Assembly (NCBI GenBank): GCA_023443285.1
Contig: JAEZVB010000085.1
Span: forward strand, 1-58,840
Origin: Bacillota bacterium
GTDB taxonomy: Bacteria; Bacillota; Negativicutes; Sporomusales; Sporomusaceae
Reading direction: 5' to 3'
Length of the DNA stretch: 58,840 nt
Of this stretch, positions 15,803-24,672 are shown piece by piece (positions within the stretch are counted from its first letter, which is position 1; each line of letters opens with the position of its first letter). Position numbers and translations under genes: made by a program. The notes beneath the pieces are model-generated. The model searched no databases. It had not been told where the DNA came from and worked only from the letters and a program-made list of their open reading frames with translations.

Positions 15803-17468
15803 TAGCCTGAAGGCTAATCTTGCGCCATTATCCCTAGACCGGTTAGGGCAAACAGCGGCTGTTATCAGTGAAGTGCTTGAGCAGGGGCAAGGGATACGCC
15901 TAGGACAAAGTGCTGTTTTGAGCAGTAAAGTACATGCTTTTCATGCCTATAGTCCTGAGTGTGTGCAAATTATGGTAAATTCTGATGCTGGCCAGGTTTT
16001 TTATTATCGACAGGACAAAGGCAAAATTGGTCATTTAGACATTTTTCACGAATGCGGGATGGTTGATCATCTGCTTGTGGCTCGCTATGTCTGCTTAGCG
16101 CTGGAAGCGTATCGTACTCTCAGCATGCAGCAGACACCGCTAATGCGTGGAGGGCTGATTAACCCTGAATTTGTCGACATTCAGACAGCGACTGGTGGTG
16201 GTAGAATAACCGGTCGGCTGCAAGGCGGGCAGAAGCTGTCGGTGCGCCGGGTACATGAGAATCACGTGCATGTGGCATTGCTATTGCCGCAAGATAAGTT
16301 CCACTGTTTGTTTTATATTATGACGGCAGTGGAGACTGCTATCATGGATCTGGGGTTGGAACTAAGATGTAATGAGGGTATTTCCTATGTTGAGGCCGCT
16401 GACTGTAAAAGCGATCTTAGCCCGTACGCCGATAAAACCGATTCGCTGCTTACCAATGACCCCGCAGCAGAGGTAAATCAATCAACCTACCAGCAATCTG
16501 ATGATGCTGGGGACATGGTTCCTGAGTTAGCACCTGATGGCGGACGGGTGGGCAGCTCACCTGGCAGTGGCACACTACCGGCAAATAAGAATTGCGGACA
16601 GACCTTTGTTGGAGAGGAGGGGAGCCTGCAAGGCGGCAAGCAGGCAAAGACGTACCAGCGTAAGAGCGAGGCCTACAAGGACATACCCGTTTTTTCTCTA
16701 AAGGGGCTTTATAACAGCTATAAACAAGCTGTTCGGCAGAGGCAATGCCGTTCTGGCGTGGGGCTATACAGGAGAAACCTGCGAAAGTTAGAAGAGTTTG
16801 GCAGCAAGTCTAGAATCTGTAACCAGCAAGTATGTTCGGGCGGGTTTGATGTGACAGCTACTATAAGTGCAGCCGCAGAACGGTTGTTGGCAGAGGGAAT
16901 AACCGGGCGGCTGCAGATAAAAGCACCAGATATACGGTATACCTGGTGTTGCCGGCAAAAAAGTAGTGATGTTTGCTTATTGGTGGACTGCAGTGGCAGT
17001 ATGGCGGGTAGTCGGCTACAAGCGGCCAGATATGCAGCGGGTGAAATTAGCAAGTTTGGCTATAGCCGTCTGAGCTTGCTGATTTTCCAGGACAAGCAGG
17101 CTGTCGTTATGCGGCCATTTACTACCAGCAGACAACAAGTGCTTCAGGCTTTTGCCGAAATTGTGCCGCGGGGAGCTACGCCGTTGGCGTTAGGGCTTAG
17201 GTATTCACTAGCCTACCTTAAGGAACAGAAGGTAAGAAAACCGTTGTTGGTTCTAATTACTGATGGCGTACCCAGCAAACGATATGATGAAAATATTCAG
17301 CCGCTGACAGAAGCGCTGGCCGCGGCTGGGGAGATAAAACAGGGAGATTGCGGGTTTTTATGTATTGGGCTTGATAGCACAGATGGTTTTTTGCAAAAGC
17401 TTACGGCCGCAGCCGGTGGAGTTATGTATTCATTATTAGAGTTTGAAAAACAAACGGTTATAGTATAG
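15795..17468 (+). CDS. VWA domain protein (ChlD-like partner)
   Basis: 557 residues. The C-terminal third is a von Willebrand A domain with MIDAS motif LLVDCSGSMAGSR (about residue 395), a later conserved Thr in PRGATPLALG and LITDGVPS. The N-terminal part is unassigned; a polar, low-complexity linker spans about 215-290. With the upstream ATPase it resembles the ATPase/VWA pairs that load metals or remodel protein complexes. Its 3' end overlaps the convergent DUF5050 gene by 33 bases. Confidence 0.8.
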   Translation: MSNSLKANLAPLSLDRLGQTAAVISEVLEQGQGIRLGQSAVLSSKVHAFHAYSPECVQIMVNSDAGQVFYYRQDKGKIGHLDIFHECGMVDHLLVARYVCLALEAYRTLSMQQTPLMRGGLINPEFVDIQTATGGGRITGRLQGGQKLSVRRVHENHVHVALLLPQDKFHCLFYIMTAVETAIMDLGLELRCNEGISYVEAADCKSDLSPYADKTDSLLTNDPAAEVNQSTYQQSDDAGDMVPELAPDGGRVGSSPGSGTLPANKNCGQTFVGEEGSLQGGKQAKTYQRKSEAYKDIPVFSLKGLYNSYKQAVRQRQCRSGVGLYRRNLRKLEEFGSKSRICNQQVCSGGFDVTATISAAAERLLAEGITGRLQIKAPDIRYTWCCRQKSSDVCLLVDCSGSMAGSRLQAARYAAGEISKFGYSRLSLLIFQDKQAVVMRPFTTSRQQVLQAFAEIVPRGATPLALGLRYSLAYLKEQKVRKPLLVLITDGVPSKRYDENIQPLTEALAAAGEIKQGDCGFLCIGLDSTDGFLQKLTAAAGGVMYSLLEFEKQTVIV

Positions 17469-18362
17469 CAAATTATTAACAAGCAGGATGGGCTGCGGCC
17501 CGATGTTCAAATCGCAAACCAATTGCTTGCTGTGATTCTTGATGTTAATGCGATATACAGCGTGATTAGCAGAGGCGTTGGTATAATAAACAAAGTCAGT
17601 GCTAACATTAATGAAGCTGGCTTTATCATCAGTCAGCTTGGTGCGCTTTTGTCCGTCAATGGTGATCGTGTAGAGCTTGTGGTTGTCGCTGCCGTTACTG
17701 TAATAAATAGTATCATTAGCTACTGCCATAAAAAGAACCTGATCGTCGGCGAGTTTGTGGCGACTAGTGCCATCCAGCTTAATTTTATACATACGGTAAC
17801 TGTCGGCGACGTTAAGGTAATAGACCCAATCGCCGGCAACGCAGAGATTTTCGGCTTGATCATCAACAATTTTTTGCGGCTCGGACTGGCCATCCAAGGC
17901 TAACTTGTAGATGGCATTTTTAGAACCGTTATTACCGCGGCTGTAATATACTAACCAATCGCCGACTGCATTTAACTGGCTGATAGGCTGGTTGGAGATT
18001 TTGGTTTTTTCGTTGGTATTTGGATTTAGCCGGTAAAGGGCGTGTTGATCTGACCAATTGCTATAATACAAATATTTCCCGGAAATAGTCAGGTTCCAGG
18101 CTTCGTCGGCGCAAATAATGATGGGGTTTGTTGTGTGTGGCTGCAATCGGTAGATATTTTCCTGACCTCCAGCATAGATATCGCCGGTAAGATCCAAGTA
18201 ATATACAGAGCCATCGTCGCCGGCCATTGCCAAGCCATTATTTGCACTATTGGTGGTGGCGTTTACCGCAACAGGCGTTGCGCCAACGTAGGTGGGGGTA
18301 ATCAACAAACATAGAGTGAAAACGGCGGTGGCTATTTGGTGATACAAGGTTGTGAAGGACAT
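17436..18362 (-). CDS. Secreted DUF5050 beta-propeller-like protein
   Basis: 308 residues from ATG 18362 (GGAGGGGATT upstream). A signal peptide covers about residues 1-28. The body is a series of roughly 45-residue repeats of the type 'VYYSN..D...LYRI...G....KLTDD.A..I.V', seen at DWLVYYS, DWVYYLN, DTIYYSN and DFVYYTN, as in DUF5050/Kelch-like propellers. An extracytoplasmic binding role is likely but no ligand can be named. It starts 1 base after the amidase stop, so the two are co-transcribed. Confidence 0.75.
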   Translation of the reverse strand: MSFTTLYHQIATAVFTLCLLITPTYVGATPVAVNATTNSANNGLAMAGDDGSVYYLDLTGDIYAGGQENIYRLQPHTTNPIIICADEAWNLTISGKYLYYSNWSDQHALYRLNPNTNEKTKISNQPISQLNAVGDWLVYYSRGNNGSKNAIYKLALDGQSEPQKIVDDQAENLCVAGDWVYYLNVADSYRMYKIKLDGTSRHKLADDQVLFMAVANDTIYYSNGSDNHKLYTITIDGQKRTKLTDDKASFINVSTDFVYYTNASANHAVYRINIKNHSKQLVCDLNIGPQPILLVNNLLYYNRLFFKL

Positions 18363-18363
18363 G

Positions 18364-19455
18364 CTACAATCCCCTCCGATCTTCTGGAAGCAGCGATAAA
18401 TATTTCTCGGTAGCCTGAAAAATTGCTTCAGCGGCCTGGCGGCGATACACTCGCTGTGACAACATTTTAGCATCCTGAGGATGAGGCATCATTGCGACTT
18501 CGGCAATGACTGCCGGCACCCAGGTAGCGTTGAGGACGACCAACTTTGGCCGATCCTGCAAAGGATATTGATGAATGCGGAGTGTTGCTGACAGTTCGTC
18601 GGCCAGCAGCTTGGCCAATTCTTTCGCTGGTTTTGCAGCCGCTGCATTGTAGAGAGCCGTGGTCCCCCGGTACAGCTTTTTGGCGGCATCAGGCATATCG
18701 GTAGGAACTGAATTGTTATGAATAGAAAGAAAAACGTCAGCCTGCAGAATGTTGGCGGCATCGGCACGGTCAAGCAAGCTAGGGTTGCTGTCATCGGTGC
18801 GGGTCATATATACGTCATACCCGTGTTGCCTGAAGAGCTCTCGGCTTAGCAAGGCAATGTCGAGATTAAGTTCTTTTTCCACAAGCTCATTACTGGCTGC
18901 CCCTAAGGCTGTGCCGCCATGTCCAGGATCTAGTACAATGGTTTTAGGCTGGGGCGTGGTGGTATCAGCAAAGGTCAGGACAAGATAGGTTCTAAAGATA
19001 ATAGTATTGTCAGGTTCGATTACCCGCTTGCGCTTTACCTGCGTTAGCAATGCGCTAGCAGGCTCATTATATAAAACGGTTAGTGTGAACGCAGCCTTGT
19101 TGGCGGTGTCTGCTGTTAGTTGGAGTAAGTGCGAACCATCAGCGGGAGCAACCACCGGATCAGCAACTGCTGGCTCAGCGGCGATTGTTAGAGTAATCGT
19201 ATTATTTTTTTCTAGTATGCGATATTGCGGTTCGAAGGTATAATCTAACGGGTCGTCAACGTTCGCCGCTGGTAACCGGGTTTCTACCGCCACAGCGACA
19301 ACATCTTTATGCTTTAGCGAAAAAATAGTTACAGCTGATACTTTAGCGGTTGTTATCTCAGTGACGGCTGCTAACTGGTTAGCAACCGCAGGCAGTGGTG
19401 CAAATAACAGCAGCGTACCAAGCAACCAGGGAACTAAAAACGAAAAGACTAGCAT
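18364..19455 (-). CDS. N-acetylmuramoyl-L-alanine amidase (Amidase_3)
   Basis: 363 residues from ATG 19455, chosen because GAGGTG precedes it and the product then begins with a clean signal peptide (LVFSFLVPWLLG). Residues about 30-165 form a beta-rich AMIN-like part. The catalytic domain follows: zinc ligands in LDPGHGG, E in ELVEKELNLD and H in SIHNNS, and the catalytic Glu in IAEVAMM. It cleaves the amide between MurNAc and the peptide stem in the periplasm, for cell separation or sporulation. It is the first gene of a two-gene unit with the DUF5050 protein. Confidence 0.9.
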   Translation of the reverse strand: MLVFSFLVPWLLGTLLLFAPLPAVANQLAAVTEITTAKVSAVTIFSLKHKDVVAVAVETRLPAANVDDPLDYTFEPQYRILEKNNTITLTIAAEPAVADPVVAPADGSHLLQLTADTANKAAFTLTVLYNEPASALLTQVKRKRVIEPDNTIIFRTYLVLTFADTTTPQPKTIVLDPGHGGTALGAASNELVEKELNLDIALLSRELFRQHGYDVYMTRTDDSNPSLLDRADAANILQADVFLSIHNNSVPTDMPDAAKKLYRGTTALYNAAAAKPAKELAKLLADELSATLRIHQYPLQDRPKLVVLNATWVPAVIAEVAMMPHPQDAKMLSQRVYRRQAAEAIFQATEKYLSLLPEDRRGL

Positions 19456-19562
19456 CAATAATATGCACCTCGCTAGCAGCACGATAAGGCGATCTGCTGC
19501 TGGAATTATACAGGAAATAGCTTCTCTATATAAATAAAAATACCTGCTAAGTAATTTGTGTA

Positions 19563-19592
19563 TTGACAACTGTGCGTGTCCCTTGGTATTCT
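19563..19592 (+). promoter_or_regulatory. Sigma-A promoter of T-box leader 2
   Basis: TTGACA (19563-19568) and TATTCT (19587-19592) are 18 bases apart, the same spacing as in leader 1. Confidence 0.65.
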
Positions 19593-19599
19593 ATATACA

Positions 19600-19919
19600 C
19601 AATCATTGCATATTGCCAATATCAATGACCAGGAAGAGTAAACATACAATGGAAGCTGCAGCGAGCCAACGGTAGTGAGAGGTTGGTGCCGACCGGTATG
19701 TTGAATGGGCCTGGGAGATGCAGCCTGAGCCGCTTGCGCGGGGTAGGCGCTGCCGGGAGTCTTCCGCCGTTACCAGGAAGCGAGTATCGGACAGTTGTCC
19801 CGTACTTTGATGAGCCGGATCATACATTTTTGTGTGATCAATAAGGGTGGCACCGCGGGTTATACCCCGTCCCTTGGATATATATATATGTTTATATATC
19901 CAAGAGACGGGGTTTTTTT
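19600..19919 (+). promoter_or_regulatory. T-box riboswitch 2 (probable tRNA-Trp sensor)
   Basis: Closely related to leader 1: stem I ends CCAGG (19629-19633) and CCTGG (19710-19714), then AGTA opposite GAA-TGG, with UGG specifier at 19706-19708. AGGGTGGCACCGCGG lies at 19844-19858 and its UGGC bulge calls for a tRNA with discriminator G. The terminator pairs CCCCGTCCCTTGGATATATA with its near complement ending at 19912, followed by T7. It controls the trpP-like gene 180 bases downstream. Confidence 0.93.
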
Positions 19920-19940
19920 GTATTTTTCTCCTGGTACTTT

Positions 19941-20063
19941 AGAATTGGCGATAAGCCGCCATCTGCGTTGTTTGCTCCTGCGGGCTTCACTCCAGCGTAC
20001 GTCCGGTACGCTTGCGTTCCAGTCCTCGGAGCACCTAGCAGCTGACGACTTCTCCCCAATTCC
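19941..20063. repeat. 123-bp imperfect palindrome, copy 2 (ERIC-like)
   Basis: Same length and architecture as 920-1042, with the core GGGCTTCACTCCAGCGTACG and CTTGCGTTCCAGTCCTC shared and most differences in the arms. Position relative to the T-box terminator and the start codon is also the same. Confidence 0.75.
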
Positions 20064-20100
20064 GGCAATTCATTATTTTTATTGAGGAGGGTGTTGAATT

Positions 20101-20679
20101 ATGGAAAACAAAGAACGCGAATTGGTGAATGTTACTACCGGGCAGGAGGGGCGGTTCCGTTGGGCGGCTGTTTCTGCGATGTTGTTGGCAATTGGTGCTA
20201 TTTTGCGGTTGGTTAGTCCGAGTATTGCCGGGATTTCACCTAACTGGATTATTTCGATGTACTGTTTGGCAATTGTATTATTTCGTCTGTCACCCAGCCG
20301 AGCCATTGGAATTGGTTTAGTAGCAGGTGCGCTATGTCTGGCTACTTCTAAATCGGTTTTTCCGTATGGCAACCTGATCAGCGAACCTGTGGGCGCGTTA
20401 ATATGTGCGTTAGTGGTGGGCTTGCCGTTTAGCATGAAGCTGGGGCGATTAGATCTCAGGCCAGCAGTTGGTGCGTTATTTGGCACCGTGGCTAGTGGAC
20501 TGACATTTACAACGTTGGCAAAAGTCATTTTAGGCTTGCCGCTCAAAGTGTATCTTTATGGCATGCTGCCAGTAGTCGTGACAATGGCCGTTGCCAATAC
20601 CGTTGTTGCCCAGGCGCTGTATTATCCGGTGACGGCGTTGTTAGGCGGTTTTGTTGCTAAACATAAAGAAGATCAATAA
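20101..20679 (+). CDS. trpP: TrpP-like tryptophan transporter / ECF S component
   Basis: 192 residues, about five or six hydrophobic segments after a polar N-terminus. Segments include AAVSAMLLAIGAILRLVSPS, SPNWIISMYCLAIVLF and ATSKSVFPYGNLISEPVGA, resembling the TrpP family of predicted tryptophan-specific S components. The T-box in front, read as UGG, supports tryptophan. It has no ATPase of its own beside it; the EcfA1-EcfA2-EcfT set at 1088-3453, under a twin leader, is the natural partner. Start ATG follows GAGGAGG. Confidence 0.78.
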   Translation: MENKERELVNVTTGQEGRFRWAAVSAMLLAIGAILRLVSPSIAGISPNWIISMYCLAIVLFRLSPSRAIGIGLVAGALCLATSKSVFPYGNLISEPVGALICALVVGLPFSMKLGRLDLRPAVGALFGTVASGLTFTTLAKVILGLPLKVYLYGMLPVVVTMAVANTVVAQALYYPVTALLGGFVAKHKEDQ

Positions 20680-20756
20680 CATAGACCTGGTGCATCCTTA
20701 TAAAACTCCCCCCTTTTCGAAGGTAAGAGCCTTGCCTCGGGTCAACAGATAAATTT

Positions 20757-20799
20757 AAAAAGCCTGTTTTGAACCGACGCGTTCAAAACAGGCTTTTTT
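20757..20799. terminator. Bidirectional terminator, trpP / HD-GYP
   Basis: AAAAAGCCTGTTTTGAAC pairs with GTTCAAAACAGGCTTTTTT around a 6-base loop and ends in T runs on both strands; the flanking genes converge. Confidence 0.9.
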
Positions 20800-20820
20800 A
20801 GTAGTATCAGTATGATATGG

Positions 20821-21921
20821 TTAATTTGCGTTTGCCAAATATTCCTGATTAATGAGGCATTTAATCGAGATATGCCTGGTAGTAGTAAGGTCAATGATTG
20901 TGCCGCTATGGGTTTTGACGACAGGTTTATCTAAGTGGTTGGGGTTAAAGAAGATAACCTGCCCGGTACGGCCATCGCTTAATAGAACCGACGAATTGAT
21001 GAGACAGTCGCGTACATGGCGGATAAATGGCTGGCACACACCCTGGTCAAGTTTATCAAATAGATCTTTCGACATGTATTTCAAAACCGGGAAGGGGTTG
21101 GCCGACTCGCCAGTATAAGCCTGTTGATGAAAAATGTCAGCAACAGCAATGATGCGGGCAAAAAGATGAATTCTTTCATTAGAAACGCCCATAGGAAAAC
21201 CGCCGCCATCCATGCCTTCATGATGCTGCAGCACCGTGAGCATTACTTCTTGCGGCAAAGCAGGTACATGTTGCAGCAGCTTACCGCCATGTATTACATG
21301 CGCTTTGGGCTCAATGTTAGCTTCTTTGGGAATTACCAGCTTACCGATATCATGTAAAAGTCCGGCCAAACAGAGTATATGGAGTTTATCATCGGAAAGC
21401 TTGAGTTTGCGGCCAATAATACTGCTGATAAAAGCTACCATCACCGAGTGGCGGGTAACATGGTCTGCCAGATTATAGTCGCTGACCAACAGATAATCCA
21501 TAATGGCAGGGCCTGTCGACAGTACTGTAGAGTAGATGCTGAAGGAGGTTTCCTTTAATTCCTGTATAGGAACTTGTTTGTTGTTGCGAATAAAATCAAA
21601 TGAGTTGACAGAGGTCGTGACCAATTTATCATACTCCGTGAAAAAGGTCTTAAACTCTTCGGGTATAGTATCGTTGGTTGTAGGTCGTTGATCAGGAACG
21701 CTGCTGGCGGATTCGACAGCGGATTCAACTGCGGTTTCAATTGCCATGTTGTCGCCAGTCACAAATACATGGCTAACATTCCACATGCTTAGCAGCGAAA
21801 TAGTACGGGGAACAATGACTACATCTTTTCCGAGTAATACCTTGCCAGTAGCTGACAGGACTGGTTCGCCGATAGCCATGCCGGGAACCAAATCTTTTAC
21901 GGCGATCATCCTGGTTGACAA
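20821..21921 (-). CDS. HD-GYP domain protein
   Basis: 366 residues from TTG 21921, which has AAGGAG 8 bases upstream; ATG 21945 precedes that site and is less likely. An N-terminal domain of about 60 residues (VKDLVPGMAIGEPV, then a glycine-rich KVLLGKD) is common in front of HD-GYP units. The catalytic domain has HSVMVAFIS, LLHDIGKLVIP, HGGKLL, HHEGMDGGGFP and RIIAVADIF. GYP is replaced by GFP, yet the metal ligands are kept, so c-di-GMP hydrolysis is likely but not assured. A C-terminal tail of about 90 residues resembles a PilZ-like strand pattern, unproven. Confidence 0.85.
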   Translation of the reverse strand: MSTRMIAVKDLVPGMAIGEPVLSATGKVLLGKDVVIVPRTISLLSMWNVSHVFVTGDNMAIETAVESAVESASSVPDQRPTTNDTIPEEFKTFFTEYDKLVTTSVNSFDFIRNNKQVPIQELKETSFSIYSTVLSTGPAIMDYLLVSDYNLADHVTRHSVMVAFISSIIGRKLKLSDDKLHILCLAGLLHDIGKLVIPKEANIEPKAHVIHGGKLLQHVPALPQEVMLTVLQHHEGMDGGGFPMGVSNERIHLFARIIAVADIFHQQAYTGESANPFPVLKYMSKDLFDKLDQGVCQPFIRHVRDCLINSSVLLSDGRTGQVIFFNPNHLDKPVVKTHSGTIIDLTTTRHISIKCLINQEYLANAN

Positions 21922-22041
21922 AAGACCAGCTCCTTTAGATGTCATTTTACAGGGATTGGTAACTTTAGTATAAAATAGATTTAATTAAAAGGCAATCCGT
22001 CAAAAGTCGCAGGCATTTAGTACAAAAGTCCTAAGTAGGTG

Positions 22042-22073
22042 AAAAAAATCCCAGACAAGATCTGGGATTTTTC
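22042..22073 (-). terminator. Terminator after clpB
   Basis: AAAAAATCCCAGA and its complement TCTGGGATTTTT form a stem just past the clpB stop codon. Confidence 0.85.
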
Positions 22074-22095
22074 GTTGTGATGCCAAGCCATGGGG

Positions 22096-24672
22096 TTAAA
22101 CAGTTACTACAATCTTATCGGTGGTAGCACTTAACTGAACAATACTGCCTTCGGGTACTTCGCCGCGGACAATCATTTTGCTGAGCTCCGTTTCAACCAG
22201 GCGGCTGATAACTCGTTTTAATGGACGGGCGCCAAACTGAGGATCATAGCCGGTTTTGGCGAGCAGAGCAAGCGCTTTGTCATCCCATGTTAGCGTAATC
22301 GTTACTTGTTTTTGCAGACGTTTATTCAAATTCTCCAGCATAATAGCCGCAATGGCTGCTACTTGTTCAGTAGTAAGTGCGTTAAAGACCACGATGTCAT
22401 CAATGCGGTTCAAAAACTCAGGACGGAAATGTTGCTTTAGCAGGTCTAGTACCCGCTCTTGGGCAATACTAAAATCGCTGTTTAATATTTCGTGTGATCC
22501 CAGATTGGAAGTCATGATAATAATGGCATTCTTAAAATCAACAGTACGGCCTTTGCTGTCAGTTAGACGCCCGTCATCAAGAATTTGCAGCAATATATTA
22601 AAAACATCATTATGGGCTTTTTCGACTTCATCCAGAAGAATAACACTATAGGGACGGCGACGTACGGCTTCAGTCAATTGGCCGCCTTCATCATAACCGA
22701 CATAACCTGGCGGTGCGCCAATGAGACGAGATACAGCGTGCTTTTCCATATATTCGCTCATATCCAGGCGAATCATGCTGCGTTCATCATCAAACAGAAC
22801 CTCTGCCAGAGTTTTAGCCAGCTCGGTTTTACCTACACCGGTCGGTCCTAGAAAGATGAAGGAACCTATGGGGCGATTAGGGTCTTTGATGCCGGCTCGG
22901 GCGCGAATAATTGCTTCACTGATCGCAGTGACTGCGGTTTCCTGACCGACTACCCGCTCATGCAGGATAGATTCCAGGTTAACCAGTTTTTCTCGTTCGC
23001 CTGTCAGGAGTTTGGTTACCGGTACGCCTGTCCAGCGGCTAACAACCTTGGCAATGTCGTCTTCATCCACTTCTTCTTTGAGCATGGTCTTGTGCGAGCG
23101 GTTTTGGGTAAGCTTTTCCTCTTGCGCTTTGAGCTTTTTCTCGAGTTCGGGCAGACGACCATAGGTAAGCTCGGCTAACCGGTTTAAATCATAGGCTCGT
23201 TCAGCGGCTTCCATCTGGGTACGGACACTTTCAATCTCTTCTTTGACAGTTCTTTGTTCAACAATGGCCTGCTTTTCCAGCTGCCATTGGGCTTTTAGCG
23301 TATCGGCCTGCTCTTTGAGGGTGGCCAATTCCTGGTGCAGTCGGTCTGACTTATCTTTGGAGGAAGGATCTGTCTCCTTTTTGAGCGCCTGTTCCTCAAT
23401 TTCCAGTTGCATGATGCGGCGTAAAATTTCGTCTAACTCGCTGGGCATGGAGTCAATTTCCGTGCGTAGTTTGGCGGCGGCTTCATCTACTAAATCAATA
23501 GCCTTGTCAGGCAAGAAACGGTCAGCAATATACCGGTCAGACAGGACAGCAGCAGCTACTAAGGCGGCATCTTTGATTTTTACGCCATGATGCACCTCGT
23601 AGCGTTCGCGTAAACCCCGGAGAATGGAAATAGTGTCTTCGGTGTTAGGTTGATCTACCATAACCGGTTGGAAGCGGCGTTCTAACGCAGTATCTTTTTC
23701 AATATGCTTACGATACTCATTCAAGGTAGTGGCGCCCACGCACCGGAGTTCTCCTCTGGCCAGCATAGGTTTTAGGATATTGCCTGCGTCCATTGCGCCT
23801 TCGGCTGCCCCGGCTCCAACAACGGTGTGCAGTTCATCAATGAATAAAATAATTTTGCCCTCGGCTTTGGTGATTTCAGCTAATACTGTTTTGAGACGCT
23901 CTTCAAATTCGCCGCGGAATTTGGCGCCGGCCACCAGGGCTCCCAGGTCAAGCGAATATACTGTTTTATTCTTCAGGGTTTCCGGCACGTCGCCAGCAAT
24001 AATCCGCCGGGCTAACCCTTCGACAATGGCTGTTTTGCCGACTCCGGGCTCGCCGATCAGTACCGGGTTGTTTTTGGTGCGTCGGGACAGGATCTCGATC
24101 ACTCGGCGGATTTCTTCATCCCGGCCAATTACCGGGTCAAGCTTGCCCTGATTGGCGAGCTCAGTCAGGTCGCGGCCATATTTATTTAACGCCTGTAGGT
24201 TTTCATCAGGATTATCGGTGGTTAGTGGCTGGCCGCGACGGAACTGGTTGACCACTTCTTGAATTTTGCTGCGTGTTAAGCCGAAATCACGGCACACGCT
24301 GACTAAATCGCTGTCGCCGTCTTCGGCAGCTGCCATGAGTAAATGTTCCACACTGATATATTCGTCTTTCATTGTTTTGGCATGTTTTTCGGCTAAGGCC
24401 AAAACCCGCATCATGGCCGTATTCATGCGTAAGCCGCTTTCCTGGCCATGCACCGACGGCAGTTTTGTCAAGAGTTGTTCCAGTTTAGCGGTTAGCAGGC
24501 GGACATCAATAGCTAACTGGCTTAATAAGTAGGCCATAATACCCTCGGCATCTTTAACAAGTGCGACGGCAAGATGTTTGGCGGTAAGTTCCTGATGGTA
24601 ATGAAGCACAGCCAGTTGTTGTGCTTCTTGTAAGGCCGCCGCAGCTTTTTGGGTGTATTTTTCACTGTTCAT
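22096..24672 (-). CDS. clpB: Chaperone ClpB
   Basis: 858 residues, full length for ClpB. An N-terminal Clp_N repeat domain is followed by AAA-1 (Walker A GEPGVGKT near 205, Walker B IILFIDELHT), a coiled-coil middle domain (about 410-530, with KLKAQEEKL) and AAA-2 (Walker A GPTGVGKT near 605, LLDEVEKAH). It is a hexameric disaggregase that works with DnaK to recover aggregated proteins. The middle domain separates it from ClpA and ClpC. A CtsR heptad repeat lies about 200 bases upstream. The ATG follows AGGAGG. Confidence 0.96.
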   Translation of the reverse strand: MNSEKYTQKAAAALQEAQQLAVLHYHQELTAKHLAVALVKDAEGIMAYLLSQLAIDVRLLTAKLEQLLTKLPSVHGQESGLRMNTAMMRVLALAEKHAKTMKDEYISVEHLLMAAAEDGDSDLVSVCRDFGLTRSKIQEVVNQFRRGQPLTTDNPDENLQALNKYGRDLTELANQGKLDPVIGRDEEIRRVIEILSRRTKNNPVLIGEPGVGKTAIVEGLARRIIAGDVPETLKNKTVYSLDLGALVAGAKFRGEFEERLKTVLAEITKAEGKIILFIDELHTVVGAGAAEGAMDAGNILKPMLARGELRCVGATTLNEYRKHIEKDTALERRFQPVMVDQPNTEDTISILRGLRERYEVHHGVKIKDAALVAAAVLSDRYIADRFLPDKAIDLVDEAAAKLRTEIDSMPSELDEILRRIMQLEIEEQALKKETDPSSKDKSDRLHQELATLKEQADTLKAQWQLEKQAIVEQRTVKEEIESVRTQMEAAERAYDLNRLAELTYGRLPELEKKLKAQEEKLTQNRSHKTMLKEEVDEDDIAKVVSRWTGVPVTKLLTGEREKLVNLESILHERVVGQETAVTAISEAIIRARAGIKDPNRPIGSFIFLGPTGVGKTELAKTLAEVLFDDERSMIRLDMSEYMEKHAVSRLIGAPPGYVGYDEGGQLTEAVRRRPYSVILLDEVEKAHNDVFNILLQILDDGRLTDSKGRTVDFKNAIIIMTSNLGSHEILNSDFSIAQERVLDLLKQHFRPEFLNRIDDIVVFNALTTEQVAAIAAIMLENLNKRLQKQVTITLTWDDKALALLAKTGYDPQFGARPLKRVISRLVETELSKMIVRGEVPEGSIVQLSATTDKIVVTV

